Assembly: GCA_030699625.1 (NCBI GenBank) | Contig: JAUYLU010000013.1 | Coordinates: forward strand, 1 to 27,624 | DNA length: 27,624 nt | Origin: a bacterium | Lineage (GTDB): Bacteria > Patescibacteriota > Minisyncoccia > Phycocordibacterales > VMEP01 | Direction of reading: 5' to 3' | Part shown: one piece after another, positions 21,414 to 27,624 of the stretch | Layout of the letters: every line of letters starts with the position of its first letter | How positions within the stretch are numbered: position 1 is the first letter of the stretch | The notes under the pieces: model-generated | The model's input: only the letters and a program-made list of their open reading frames with translations | Told to the model about the DNA's origin: nothing | Database searches by the model: none | Translations under genes and position numbers: made by a program

Positions 21414-21447
21414 GCCAGTAAACTACGATATATCGTAGTTTATTGGC
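21414..21447. repeat. 34-bp palindrome across the rplB stop codon
   Basis: Inverted repeat with one mismatched pair, core AAACTACGATATATCGTAGTTT split as two 11-base halves. The right half includes the last codons and stop of rplB. Just downstream is a second inverted repeat CCTGCCTG/CAGGCAGG (about 21373-21396). Confidence 0.75.
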
Positions 21448-22297
21448 TCGTTTCTTTTCTTTTTTTACCAACTCTCCGCCTAGAAACAATAAAAGGATTG
21501 GAATATTTTTTCGGAGTGCGCGTCTTCTGGCCTTTGCCGGTGGGCTTGCCCCAGAGCGACTTGGCGCGGCGCAAACCGCGGCCTTGCCTCCCTTCGCCTC
21601 CGCCGTGCGGATGGTCGACGGGATTCATGGCGGTGCCGCGCACAGTCGGGCGGATGCCGAGCCAGCGCGAGCGGCCGGCCTTGCCGATGTTCCGGAGCTT
21701 GTATTCTTCATTCGAAACTTCGCCGATCGAGGCGAAAGCGCGGTCGGGAATTTTCCGCACCTCGGTCGAGGGAAGGCGGAGAGAGGCGTAGCCGTCTGCC
21801 TGCGCGATCACCTCGGCGAAAACGCCGGCGCTCCGCACGAGCTTCGCGCCGCTCTTCGGCAGGATTTCTACGTTGTACACGAACGTGCCCACGGGGATTT
21901 TATGGAGCGGGAGGCGGTTCCCGGGAGTGAGCGGAGCGTTTTCGGACGTGAGAAGCGTGTCGCCGGGGCGCACTTTCTTCGGGAGGAGCATGTAGCGGCG
22001 CTCGCCGTCGCGGTAGCACACGAGGCCGATGAAGCCCGAGCGGTACGGGTCGTACTCGATGGTCTCGACCCTCGCCGGAATGCCGATTTTGTCGTAGGCG
22101 AAATCGACGTCGCGGGAAACGCGCTTGTGGCCGCCGCCCTTGTGGCGCATGGTGATGCGTCCGTCGGCGTTTCGCCCGACGCCGCGCTTCCTCCCTTTGG
22201 TAAGTGCCTTGTGCGGTTCCCCATGGGTAAGCACGCCACGGTAAGAAACGGTGGACATATGCCGGCGCGACGGAGTTGTAGGTTTATAAGACTTCAT
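21440..22297 (-). CDS. rplB: 50S ribosomal protein L2 (uL2)
   Basis: 285 aa. GVLTHGEPHKALTKGRKRGVGRNADGRIT near the N-terminus, RHKGGGHKR, and the C-terminal PTVRGTAMNPVDHPHGGGEGR with the conserved histidine H229 near the peptidyl transferase centre. Length slightly above the usual 275. Followed by an intrinsic terminator and accessory genes rather than directly by rpsS. Confidence 0.98.
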   Translation of the reverse strand: MKSYKPTTPSRRHMSTVSYRGVLTHGEPHKALTKGRKRGVGRNADGRITMRHKGGGHKRVSRDVDFAYDKIGIPARVETIEYDPYRSGFIGLVCYRDGERRYMLLPKKVRPGDTLLTSENAPLTPGNRLPLHKIPVGTFVYNVEILPKSGAKLVRSAGVFAEVIAQADGYASLRLPSTEVRKIPDRAFASIGEVSNEEYKLRNIGKAGRSRWLGIRPTVRGTAMNPVDHPHGGGEGRQGRGLRRAKSLWGKPTGKGQKTRTPKKYSNPFIVSRRRVGKKRKETSQ

Positions 22298-22363
22298 AAC
22301 TTTTTACAATTAACTTATGACGGGATTTCTTTGTTAATTGTTATTTGTCATTTGTTAACTGTT

Positions 22364-22714
22364 TTAAACAAACTCTATCTTCTCACCTTTTTTCAAATAG
22401 ACAAGGGCTTTTTTGCCGCCGCCGCGCGTGCCCCATGTGCCGCGCACGAATATTTTCTTTCTTGGCACAGCGACCACGCGCACCTTCATCGGCTTCACTT
22501 TATAGAGCGCCGTAATCGCCTTTGCCACAAGCATCTTGTTCGAAGAGGGCGCCACGTCGAACGTGTAGACGTTCTGCTCGCCGAGGACGGTGGCCTTTTC
22601 GGTGATGCGCGGGCGGATAAGCACGCCGTGAAGCGCGCCCGAACGCGCGCCGAGCTGTGCGGGCGAGGGAGCCGGTGCGGCATTTTTCTTCTGTTGTTCC
22701 TTTGTGCGTGCCAT
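22364..22714 (-). CDS. rplW: 50S ribosomal protein L23 (uL23)
   Basis: 116 aa. An Ala/Pro-rich N-terminal extension of about 20 residues precedes the core VLIRPRITEKATVLGEQNVYTFDV, NKMLVAKAITALYKVKPMKVRVV and KKALVYLKKGEKIEF. It sits at the exit tunnel and binds trigger factor and SRP. The start is 2 bp after rplD ends. Confidence 0.96.
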   Translation of the reverse strand: MARTKEQQKKNAAPAPSPAQLGARSGALHGVLIRPRITEKATVLGEQNVYTFDVAPSSNKMLVAKAITALYKVKPMKVRVVAVPRKKIFVRGTWGTRGGGKKALVYLKKGEKIEFV

Positions 22715-22716
22715 GA

Positions 22717-23439
22717 TTATTCCGTTTTTTCCTTCTTCGCCCTTGCCTTTTTCCCGGCTGCTTTCGCCATTTTCTTTTCGCCGAGCTTGCCCTCGACGAA
22801 GGCGATGCTCTCCTTCGGCTCGACGATGACCACGTAGCGGTGCGTGGCGAGGTCCAAGGGGTTCAGGTTCCGCACCTCCCCCACTTCGGCATTCGGAAGG
22901 TTTGCGAAGCTTTTGGCGATAGCTGCCTCGCGCTTCGGCACGGCGAGAAAGATATTATTGTGCTTTTTCGTGTTCAGGGTAGCGAAACCGTCCACCTTGG
23001 AAAGCGCCACGAGCGCGCTCGACGCTTCCTTGGTCTTCGGCACTTTGAAATCAAGCGCGTCCACAAAGAGAAGCTCCCCCTTCCTCAATTTTTCCGAAAG
23101 GAGGGTGACGAGCGCCTTCGTCTTCATTTTTTTGTTCACCTTTTTATCGTAATTGCGCTTGTTCGAGGGCCCGTGGGTGACGCCGCCGCCCTTCCAGATG
23201 GGAGAGCGACGCGAGCCGTGACGGGCGCGGCCGGTGCCTTTCTGGCGCCACGGCTTTTTGCCGCCGCCCCGCACTTCGCCGCGGCCTTTGGCGTGCGCGG
23301 TGTTCGTCCGCGCGTTCGACTGCATGGACACTATCACCTGGTGCACGAGGTCGGCGTTCCACGGAAGCCCGAAAACGCGTTCCGGGAGCGCGATGGTGCC
23401 CGCTTCTTTTCCTTTTTGATTGTAAATTTTCGCTTCCAT
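22717..23439 (-). CDS. rplD: 50S ribosomal protein L4 (uL4)
   Basis: 240 aa from ATG 23439; an upstream TTG at 23448 is less likely. VHQVIVSMQSNARTNTAHAKGRGEVRGGGKKPWRQKGTGRARHGSRRSPIWKGGG is the tunnel-loop signature. A Lys/Ala-rich tail (KKMAKAAGKKARAKKEKTE) ends it. The 46-bp gap after rplC carries an AAGTATTAAG/CTTAATACTT hairpin. Confidence 0.97.
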   Translation of the reverse strand: MEAKIYNQKGKEAGTIALPERVFGLPWNADLVHQVIVSMQSNARTNTAHAKGRGEVRGGGKKPWRQKGTGRARHGSRRSPIWKGGGVTHGPSNKRNYDKKVNKKMKTKALVTLLSEKLRKGELLFVDALDFKVPKTKEASSALVALSKVDGFATLNTKKHNNIFLAVPKREAAIAKSFANLPNAEVGEVRNLNPLDLATHRYVVIVEPKESIAFVEGKLGEKKMAKAAGKKARAKKEKTE

Positions 23440-23485
23440 GTGATTCAAGAATTAAGTATTAAGAATAAAGAATTAAGCTTAATAC

Positions 23486-24106
23486 TTACTTCATACTTCT
23501 TACTTCTACTACGGTGCCGCGCCGGCCCGGAATAGCGCCCGAAATGAGGAGAAGCTTCGCCTCCGGGTCCACCTGGAGCACTTTCAGGTTCTTGACCGTG
23601 ATGCGGTCGCCGCCCATGCGCCCGGGCATGCGCTTGTTCTTGATGACGCGCTGGGGCCAGGTGGCGCCGATGGAGCCCGCTTCGCGTTCGGCGTGCTTGT
23701 TACCGTGAGAGCGCCTGCCGCCGGCAAAGCCGTGGCGCTTCACCACGCCTTGGAAGCCCTTGCCTTTAGAGATGGCGGCTACCTCGACGACGTCGCCCGG
23801 CTTGAAGATGGAAATGTCGATGGCACTGCCGCGCGAGAAGCCCTTTACCTCGTCGGACGGGAGGCGGAATTCTTTCATGCCGCGCACGGGCGCAAGCTCT
23901 TTGAGCTGGCCCTGAACCGCCTTCGAGAGGCGCTCCTTCTTCTGGGTGCCGTAGCCCACTTGCACCGCCGCGTAGCCGTCTTTGCCGCCGTCCTTGACCG
24001 CGGTCACGGTCACGGGCGCCGCCTTAAGGACGGTGCCGGCAAATGCCCGCCCGTCTTCGGCGAAGAATTGCGTCATATGGAGCTTGGTGCCGATGAAGAA
24101 TTTCAT
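23486..24106 (-). CDS. rplC: 50S ribosomal protein L3 (uL3)
   Basis: 206 aa. MKFFIGTKLHMTQFF, the central KGFQGVVKRHGFAGGRRSHGNKHAEREAGSIG and MPGRMGGDRITVKNLKVL are diagnostic. It heads a unit with its own promoter about 210 bp upstream and a folded leader; rpsJ, its usual neighbour, is about 1.7 kb away. Confidence 0.97.
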   Translation of the reverse strand: MKFFIGTKLHMTQFFAEDGRAFAGTVLKAAPVTVTAVKDGGKDGYAAVQVGYGTQKKERLSKAVQGQLKELAPVRGMKEFRLPSDEVKGFSRGSAIDISIFKPGDVVEVAAISKGKGFQGVVKRHGFAGGRRSHGNKHAEREAGSIGATWPQRVIKNKRMPGRMGGDRITVKNLKVLQVDPEAKLLLISGAIPGRRGTVVEVRSMK

Positions 24107-24116
24107 GGTTGATTTT

Positions 24117-24228
24117 AACGAGCGCGAGCGAGTATAAAATCTTCACCCTGTTAAATAATTTCGCTCCGCGAAATTAGACCGAAGGTCTATTTAACAGGGT
24201 TAGGAAAAATATACTCGTTCCACTCGTT
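24117..24228. repeat. Structured repeat before rplC, CCTGTTA family, copy 3
   Basis: The core 24146-24199 is a compact three-way junction: outer stem CCCTGTTAAATA with its perfect complement, arm ATTTCGC/GCGAAAT with loop TCC, arm AGACC/GGTCT with loop GAA. Outer flanks extend the pairing: AACGAGCGCGAGCGAGTATA on the left matches the complement of the right flank (24203-24228) with a few differences. Its ends match the CCTGTTAGAAAT ends of the copies at 613-824 and 15301-15432. Confidence 0.75.
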
Positions 24229-24312
24229 ATTTTTCACTAAAAAATCCGCAATGGCCTTCCCTGTGCGGAGTGGTCCATTGGTCCCCCGTTAGAGGACTTA
24301 GATAACTTCCGC

Positions 24313-24340
24313 AGTATACAGAAGACCTATTAAAAAGCAA
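24313..24340 (-). promoter_or_regulatory. Probable promoter for rplC-rplD-rplW-rplB
   Basis: TATACT (24313-24318) with TTGCTT (24335-24340) 16 bp upstream on the minus strand. A terminator lies just before it, so the unit needs its own start. Confidence 0.5.
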
Positions 24341-24401
24341 GGAGTACCTGCCCCGTAGCGAGCTTCGCTCTGCTACTGGGGTACATGAGGTCGAAAAATT
24401 T

Positions 24402-24430
24402 GCAAATAAAACGGCGCGCCGAAGCGCGCC
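24402..24430 (-). terminator. Intrinsic terminator of the zinc-ribbon gene
   Basis: Stem GGCGCGC/GCGCGCC closed by a TTCG tetraloop (24413-24430), followed on the minus strand by GTTTTATTTG. Confidence 0.82.
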
Positions 24431-24448
24431 AAGATGTGTTTTGCACGA

Positions 24449-25153
24449 TTACCTGAACTCGACGTAGACCGTTATCTCAATCCCGAGAGAACGACAGCGC
24501 CGGCCGAATTCAGCGAGAAGCGATGCGTTGGTGAACGTACCGCCTCGGACGAAGAGCTTGTAGGGGCGATCAAACCGAAACCACTTGCCATTGGGCGGAT
24601 ACCCCTCGACCCGGAAGAGTTGGAAGAAATCCTTCCGAAATTGCTCGGTTTCTTCTGGCTTCTTTCCTTGCTGCGGCCCCCGCCGATCCAAGTCGCCATT
24701 TGTCTCTTCCGGGAAATACGGGTGAAGCGCTTCCAGCCTGCGTGCCATGTCGAGCACCTGTTCCGCCTTGTTCCACTCTTCATCGCTGAGTCCAGTTTCT
24801 TTTACTGTTGTCTTGAGGCCCGGCCCAGGAAGAATCTGGTCGAAGGCATATGGCTGGAGCACTCCGTCTTCGAGGCGAAAGTGCCCGACCCTCGACCAAT
24901 CGAAGCCGTTCGTTTCGGGAAACCTTCCCCCGCAAAGTGCGGCAACCTGCTCGCGCGTGAATTCCATATCCTGACGGTAGATACGGTGGCCATGGTGACT
25001 GTCGGGAGAGCCGATTCCCACGGGACAGTCGCAGACGTAGAAGAGCTCGTCGCAGCTTCCGCAGTAATTCTTATAGAGCACCTTCCCGCATTTACCGCAC
25101 TGACCGGCCGGACCAAGCAGCTTTTTACATTCTTCCCGAGTGAGTGATGGCAT
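24449..25153 (-). CDS. Hypothetical accessory protein with N-terminal zinc ribbon
   Basis: 234 aa. Not recognised. The N-terminus has C9, then C19-x2-C22 (QCGKCGK) and C31-x2-C34 (YCGSC), then C41 and C43 (VCDC): two CxxC knuckles of a zinc-ribbon type. The middle is helical (DEEWNKAEQVLDMARRLEAL) and the C-terminus (YKLFVRGGTFTNASLLAEF..GIEITVYVEFR) looks alpha/beta. No signal peptide or membrane segment. The ATG at 25153 has AGGAGG four bases upstream, and it has a good promoter and its own terminator. It separates rpsJ from rplC, which are normally adjacent, so it is an independent inserted unit. Confidence 0.68.
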   Translation of the reverse strand: MPSLTREECKKLLGPAGQCGKCGKVLYKNYCGSCDELFYVCDCPVGIGSPDSHHGHRIYRQDMEFTREQVAALCGGRFPETNGFDWSRVGHFRLEDGVLQPYAFDQILPGPGLKTTVKETGLSDEEWNKAEQVLDMARRLEALHPYFPEETNGDLDRRGPQQGKKPEETEQFRKDFFQLFRVEGYPPNGKWFRFDRPYKLFVRGGTFTNASLLAEFGRRCRSLGIEITVYVEFR

Positions 25154-25175
25154 ACTTCCTCCTTGTGTGCTGAAC

Positions 25176-25204
25176 TTCGCTTACGATATCTCCCAGTAGA
25201 ACAA
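25176..25204 (-). promoter_or_regulatory. Promoter of the zinc-ribbon gene
   Basis: TTGACT followed after 17 bp by TATCGT on the minus strand, about 25-30 bp before the Shine-Dalgarno of the gene. Same layout as the promoter of the accessory gene at 20676-21260. Confidence 0.6.
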
Positions 25205-25242
25205 AAGTCAAACAAAAAAGTCTTGTGGACGTTCCCCGTTTA

Positions 25243-25278
25243 TTACCGCATGTGTACCGGCCGGTACATATGCGGTAA
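25243..25278. repeat. 36-bp near-perfect palindrome
   Basis: Two 18-bp arms meeting at CCGG|CCGG, with a single mismatched pair; core TGTACCGGCCGGTACA. A shorter outer pair CCCCGT (25234-25239) and ACGGGG (25291-25296) extends it. On the minus strand it is followed by CTTTTTTGTTT, so it could act as a terminator or as a protein-binding dyad. Confidence 0.75.
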
Positions 25279-25321
25279 TCGGCACACAGTACGGGGTACA
25301 CGGGGCATAAAAATTTGCAAA

Positions 25322-25391
25322 CCCGGTAGTGAAATTTCGCGATGCGCCGTGGCGCGGCAATAAAATTGCTTCGCAAAATTCTACTACCGGG
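25322..25391. repeat. Three-way-junction palindrome, copy C
   Basis: Outer stem 25322-25342 with 25371-25391 (18 of 21 complementary), core GGTAGTGAAATTTCGC. Inner arm 1 GCGCC/GGCGC, inner arm 2 GCAAT-AAA-ATTGC. Same orientation as copy D. Confidence 0.8.
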
Positions 25392-25396
25392 CAAAC

Positions 25397-25424
25397 AAAA
25401 AAACCGCCGTGCGGCGGTTTTTTT
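25397..25424. terminator. Bidirectional intrinsic terminator
   Basis: Seven A, stem CCGCC/GGCGG with loop GTGC, then seven T. It works on either strand by sequence. It lies between palindrome C and the putative small-RNA segment. Confidence 0.8.
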
Positions 25425-25504
25425 GCGGAATTAACTTCCTAACTTCCTCTATTGCTTGCTTACATCACCCGCTCATAGAAACGGCATGGCTAATTTACGA
25501 TCCA

Positions 25505-25550
25505 GAATTCCTTATTCTAATGTTCTCAAGAACATTAGAATAAGGAATTC
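25505..25550. repeat. Perfect 46-bp palindrome (22-bp arms)
   Basis: Arms begin GAATTCCTTATTCTAATG and are perfectly complementary around a two-base centre CA. No T-tract follows on either side, so it is not a simple terminator. It could be a hairpin in a small RNA or a recombination remnant. Confidence 0.8.
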
Positions 25551-25710
25551 ACCGAACGGGATTTATCCCCGCCTCGATTTTTATTTTGTTTTACATCCCC
25601 GCACCAAATTTGAGAGAATTTCACTTTCATTTTTACTTCAAGCAGGATGACTTGACCTCTCTTTACGGTGGATAAAAACTTTGCGGTGAAATTGGTGCGG
25701 GACTTAAGAA

Positions 25711-25739
25711 AATATAATCAGAAACAAAAAACCTCCCAA
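25711..25739 (-). promoter_or_regulatory. Possible promoter inside the rpsJ-downstream region
   Basis: TTGGGA followed after 17 bp by TATATT (25711-25716) on the minus strand. It overlaps the rpsJ terminator hairpin and would start a transcript covering the inverted repeats down to the terminator at 25397-25424. Confidence 0.35.
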
Positions 25740-25746
25740 CTGGGAG
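25725..25746 (-). terminator. Intrinsic terminator after rpsJ
   Basis: CTCCC/GGGAG stem with a 4-base loop followed on the minus strand by GGTTTTTTGTTT; on the plus strand the stem is followed by ATTTTTTG, so it may act both ways. Confidence 0.8.
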
Positions 25747-25770
25747 ATTTTTTGTTTGCTTCGTTATTTT

Positions 25771-26163
25771 CTAAAGCATTTTTACGTCGATGTCGACGCC
25801 GCTTGGGAGCGAGAGGTTGGTGAGCGCCTCGATGACCTTGGCCGACGGGTTCACGATGTCGATCAAGCGCTTGTGGATGCGCATCTCGAACTGCTCGCGC
25901 GCGTTCTTGTAGATGAAGGCGGCGCGGTTCACCGTGTACTTCTTTATCTCGGTCGGGAGCGGGATGGGACCCTCGATCTTCGCGTCGTAGCGAAGGGCGG
26001 TGTCGATGATCTGCTTCACCGAGAGGTCGAGCACCTTGTTCTCGTAGGCCCGCACGCGGATGCGGAGCTTCTGGATGCCATCCTCTATTATCTTGGGGGC
26101 TTTCCCAGCCGCTTTTTTGGGAGCGGCCGGTTTTTTCTCTTTAGCTGGCGCTTTGGTGGCCAT
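25771..26163 (-). CDS. rpsJ: 30S ribosomal protein S10 (uS10)
   Basis: 130 aa from ATG 26163 ([11 protein letters not shown]); an upstream in-frame start at 26193 is less likely. The first 30 residues are a Lys/Ala/Pro-rich extension. The core begins [18 protein letters not shown] and ends [26 protein letters not shown], with IHKRLIDI typical of S10. It follows tuf by 82 bp and ends at a terminator, separated from the rest of the S10 operon. Confidence 0.97.
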   Translation of the reverse strand: MATKAPAKEKKPAAPKKAAGKAPKIIEDGIQKLRIRVRAYENKVLDLSVKQIIDTALRYDAKIEGPIPLPTEIKKYTVNRAAFIYKNAREQFEMRIHKRLIDIVNPSAKVIEALTNLSLPSGVDIDVKML

Positions 26164-26245
26164 TAAAACTGACTTATGACTTATAACTTTCAACTTATAA
26201 CGGAATTCGCCATCAGTTAAAAGTCATTTGTCACCAGTTCGAAAA

Positions 26246-27448
26246 TTACGCAGTAATTTTGGTGATGACGCCCGCGCCCACGGTCTTTCCGAGTTCGCGG
26301 ATGGCGAAGCGCAGCTTTTGCTCCATGGCGACCGGCGCCACGAGCTTCACATTGAAGTTGACCTTGTCGCCCGGCATGACCATCTCGACGCCCTGGTTCA
26401 GGGTCACCTCGCCGGTGACGTCGGTGGTACGCATGTAGAACTGCGGTTTGTAGCCGTTGAAGAACGGCGTGTGGCGGCCGCCTTCCTCCTTCTTGAGGAC
26501 GTAGACCTCCGCTTCGAAGTCGGTGTGCGGCGTCACGCTCCCGGGCTTCGCGATGACCTGGCCGCGGGTGATGTCTTCCTTCTTGGTGCCGCGGAGGAGG
26601 ACGCCGGCGTTATCGCCCGCCATGCCTTCCTGGAGCTGCTTGTTGAACATCTCGATGCCGGTGACAGTCGTCTTCGAGGTCGGCTTGATGCCGACGATCT
26701 CGACTTCCTCGCCGACTTTGACGGTGCCGCGCTCGATGCGGCCGGTGACTACCGTGCCGCGGCCTTCGATGGAGAAAACGTCCTCGACCGGCATGAGGAA
26801 GGGCTTCGAAACGTCGCGTTCCGGCTGGGGAATATATGAATCGAGGGTATTCGCGAGCTCGAGTACTTTTTGGGCCCACTCGTCGCTCATATCCTTCGCT
26901 TCGAGGGCCTTCAGACCGGAGCCGCGGATGACAGGAGTGCCCGCGCCGTCGAATTCATGCTTCGTGAGAAGCTCTCGGATCTCTTCCTCCACGAGGTCGA
27001 TGAGGTCCTTATCGGGCACCATGTCGCACTTGTTGAGAAAGACGACGAGCTTCGGCACGCCAACCTGGCGGGCGAGAAGCACGTGCTCCCTCGTCTGGGG
27101 CATGACGCCGTCGGTGGCCGCGACCACGATAATGGCGGCGTCCATTTGGGCGGCGCCGGTGATCATGTTCTTGATGTAATCGGCGTGTCCGGGAGCGTCG
27201 ACGTGCGCGTAGTGGCGGTTCGGCGTCCAGTACTCCGAATGGTGGAGGGCGATGGTGATGCCGCGCGCCTTCTCTTCCGGCGCATTGTCGATGTTATCGA
27301 TGCCTTCGACGCGCGCGCCGTATCCCTTGTCCTTGTTCATGTCGAGGACGTGAAGGATGGCGGCCGTGAGGGTCGTCTTGCCATGGTCAACGTGACCGAT
27401 GGTGCCAACGTTCATGTGGGGCTTATCTCGCTTGAATTCTTCTGCCAT
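26246..27448 (-). CDS. tuf: Elongation factor Tu
   Basis: 400 aa. GTPase motifs G1 GHVDHGKT (18-25), G3 DAPGH (84-88) and G4 NKCD (139-142) are intact, as is the conserved threonine of switch I in RGIT. Domain 2 ([13 protein letters not shown]) and domain 3 ([14 protein letters not shown]) follow. It delivers aminoacyl-tRNA to the ribosome. The usual cysteine of DCPGH is alanine and switch I reads [11 protein letters not shown] rather than GITINTSHVEY. No Shine-Dalgarno; a palindrome (copy D) lies just upstream. Confidence 0.98.
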   Translation of the reverse strand: MAEEFKRDKPHMNVGTIGHVDHGKTTLTAAILHVLDMNKDKGYGARVEGIDNIDNAPEEKARGITIALHHSEYWTPNRHYAHVDAPGHADYIKNMITGAAQMDAAIIVVAATDGVMPQTREHVLLARQVGVPKLVVFLNKCDMVPDKDLIDLVEEEIRELLTKHEFDGAGTPVIRGSGLKALEAKDMSDEWAQKVLELANTLDSYIPQPERDVSKPFLMPVEDVFSIEGRGTVVTGRIERGTVKVGEEVEIVGIKPTSKTTVTGIEMFNKQLQEGMAGDNAGVLLRGTKKEDITRGQVIAKPGSVTPHTDFEAEVYVLKKEEGGRHTPFFNGYKPQFYMRTTDVTGEVTLNQGVEMVMPGDKVNFNVKLVAPVAMEQKLRFAIRELGKTVGAGVITKITA

Positions 27449-27494
27449 AGGGGTGCTTAGGTGCTAAAAAATAATAGTGCAAGAGCGCGCCAAC

Positions 27495-27559
27495 CCCGTA
27501 GTGAATTTTGCCGTTGCGCTTGGGCGCAAGGCGTAGCTCACGGCAAAATCTACTACAGG
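27495..27559. repeat. Three-way-junction palindrome, copy D
   Basis: Outer stem CCCGTAGTGAATTTTGCCG (27495-27513) with 27541-27559, three mismatches in 19. Inner arm 1 is a perfect TTGCGC/GCGCAA hairpin, arm 2 GGC-GTA-GCT with one wobble pair. It lies 47 bp before tuf. Confidence 0.78.
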
Positions 27560-27601
27560 ACCAAAATATAACGAGTACAATGGTTTGCCATCGTTCGGGA
27601 G

Positions 27602-27624
27602 CGGCGAAAACATTGTTTTCGCCG
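27602..27624. repeat. Hairpin at the window edge
   Basis: Perfect 10-bp inverted repeat CGGCGAAAAC/GTTTTCGCCG with an ATT centre. No T-tract follows on the minus strand. It may belong to the end of the next gene beyond the window. Confidence 0.55.

Larger units (their letters stand above)
24107..24448. other. Leader region of rplC
   Basis: 342 bp without a gene. From right to left it holds the terminator of the zinc-ribbon gene, a hairpin GTACC..GTAGC/GCTAC..GGTAC (about 24345-24384), the rplC promoter and the structured repeat 24117-24228 that ends 10 bp before the rplC ATG. Confidence 0.6.
25154..25770. other. 617-bp region between rpsJ and the zinc-ribbon gene
   Basis: No convincing gene. 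In transcription order: terminator of rpsJ (25733-25746), a promoter-like pair, an inverted repeat CCCGCACCAA/TTGGTGCGGG (25598-25607/25692-25701), a perfect 22-bp-arm palindrome (25505-25550), a bidirectional terminator (25397-25424), palindrome copy C (25322-25391), a 36-bp palindrome (25243-25278), a T-rich tract and the zinc-ribbon promoter. The segment between the two terminators could be a small RNA gene. Confidence 0.55.

Noticed and set aside
25456-25650. 64-codon plus-strand open frame
   Set aside because: It starts at TTG without a Shine-Dalgarno and runs through a perfect palindrome and inverted repeats; composition is not protein-like.
1-27624. CRISPR array, rRNA or intact tRNA genes
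   Set aside because: Dispersed palindromes are not regularly spaced direct repeats, and no rRNA or complete tRNA was seen on either strand.

Overview
The window is almost entirely minus-strand coding and looks like a small-genome bacterium of the Candidate Phyla Radiation (Patescibacteria), most likely Parcubacteria-like. Three things point there. The S10/spc ribosomal block has no rpmD (uL30) between rpsE and rplO. The surface proteins carry GYAWS-type and 'YYLDPNGTSR'-type repeats that are common in that group. Most genes lack a Shine-Dalgarno sequence. TGA is used as a normal stop (for example adk, which overlaps map), so this is not a TGA=Gly lineage. The lineage is inferred; no marker tree was run.

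Layout, in transcription order from right to left. tuf and rpsJ come first and end at a strong terminator. A 617-bp gap full of inverted repeats follows, then an accessory zinc-ribbon gene with its own promoter and terminator. Next come rplC-rplD-rplW-rplB and a terminator, then two more accessory genes (one unrecognised, one HExxH putative metallopeptidase) with their own terminators. The ribosomal block resumes as rpsS-rplV-rpsC-rplP-rpmC-rpsQ-rplN-rplX-rplE-rpsN-rpsH-rplF-rplR-rpsE-rplO-secY-adk-map. Below it lie a four-gene cell-surface operon (two paralogous fibre-like secreted proteins, a membrane-anchored protein and a GYAWS-repeat protein), a REP-associated tyrosine transposase with its palindromes, a large VirB4/TraG-like ATPase, ndk, a beta-CASP metallo-beta-lactamase nuclease and a LOG-family protein.

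The most interesting layer is not coding. At least three families of structured repeats sit in intergenic gaps, often exactly between a stop codon and the next start codon. (1) Four copies of a palindrome with core GTAGTAGAATTTTGCCAT that all fold as a three-way junction with different inner arms. (2) A family with ends CCTGTTA(GA)AATA, also three-way-junction shaped, three copies. (3) The AAGGGCGGCCCTTGG palindromes around and inside the transposase gene. Two copies of family 1 are followed, in the transcription direction, by the same promoter-like segment, and three by a T-rich tract. One of these leads into a leader before rpsS that could form two mutually exclusive structures. The ribosomal operon is therefore cut into several transcription units by repeats and accessory genes.

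A second pattern concerns translation starts. Several genes have a -10 box only 6-7 bp before the ATG (leaderless candidates) and nearly all ribosomal genes lack a Shine-Dalgarno, whereas the three accessory genes have strong ones. This suggests the accessory genes were acquired or follow a different expression logic.
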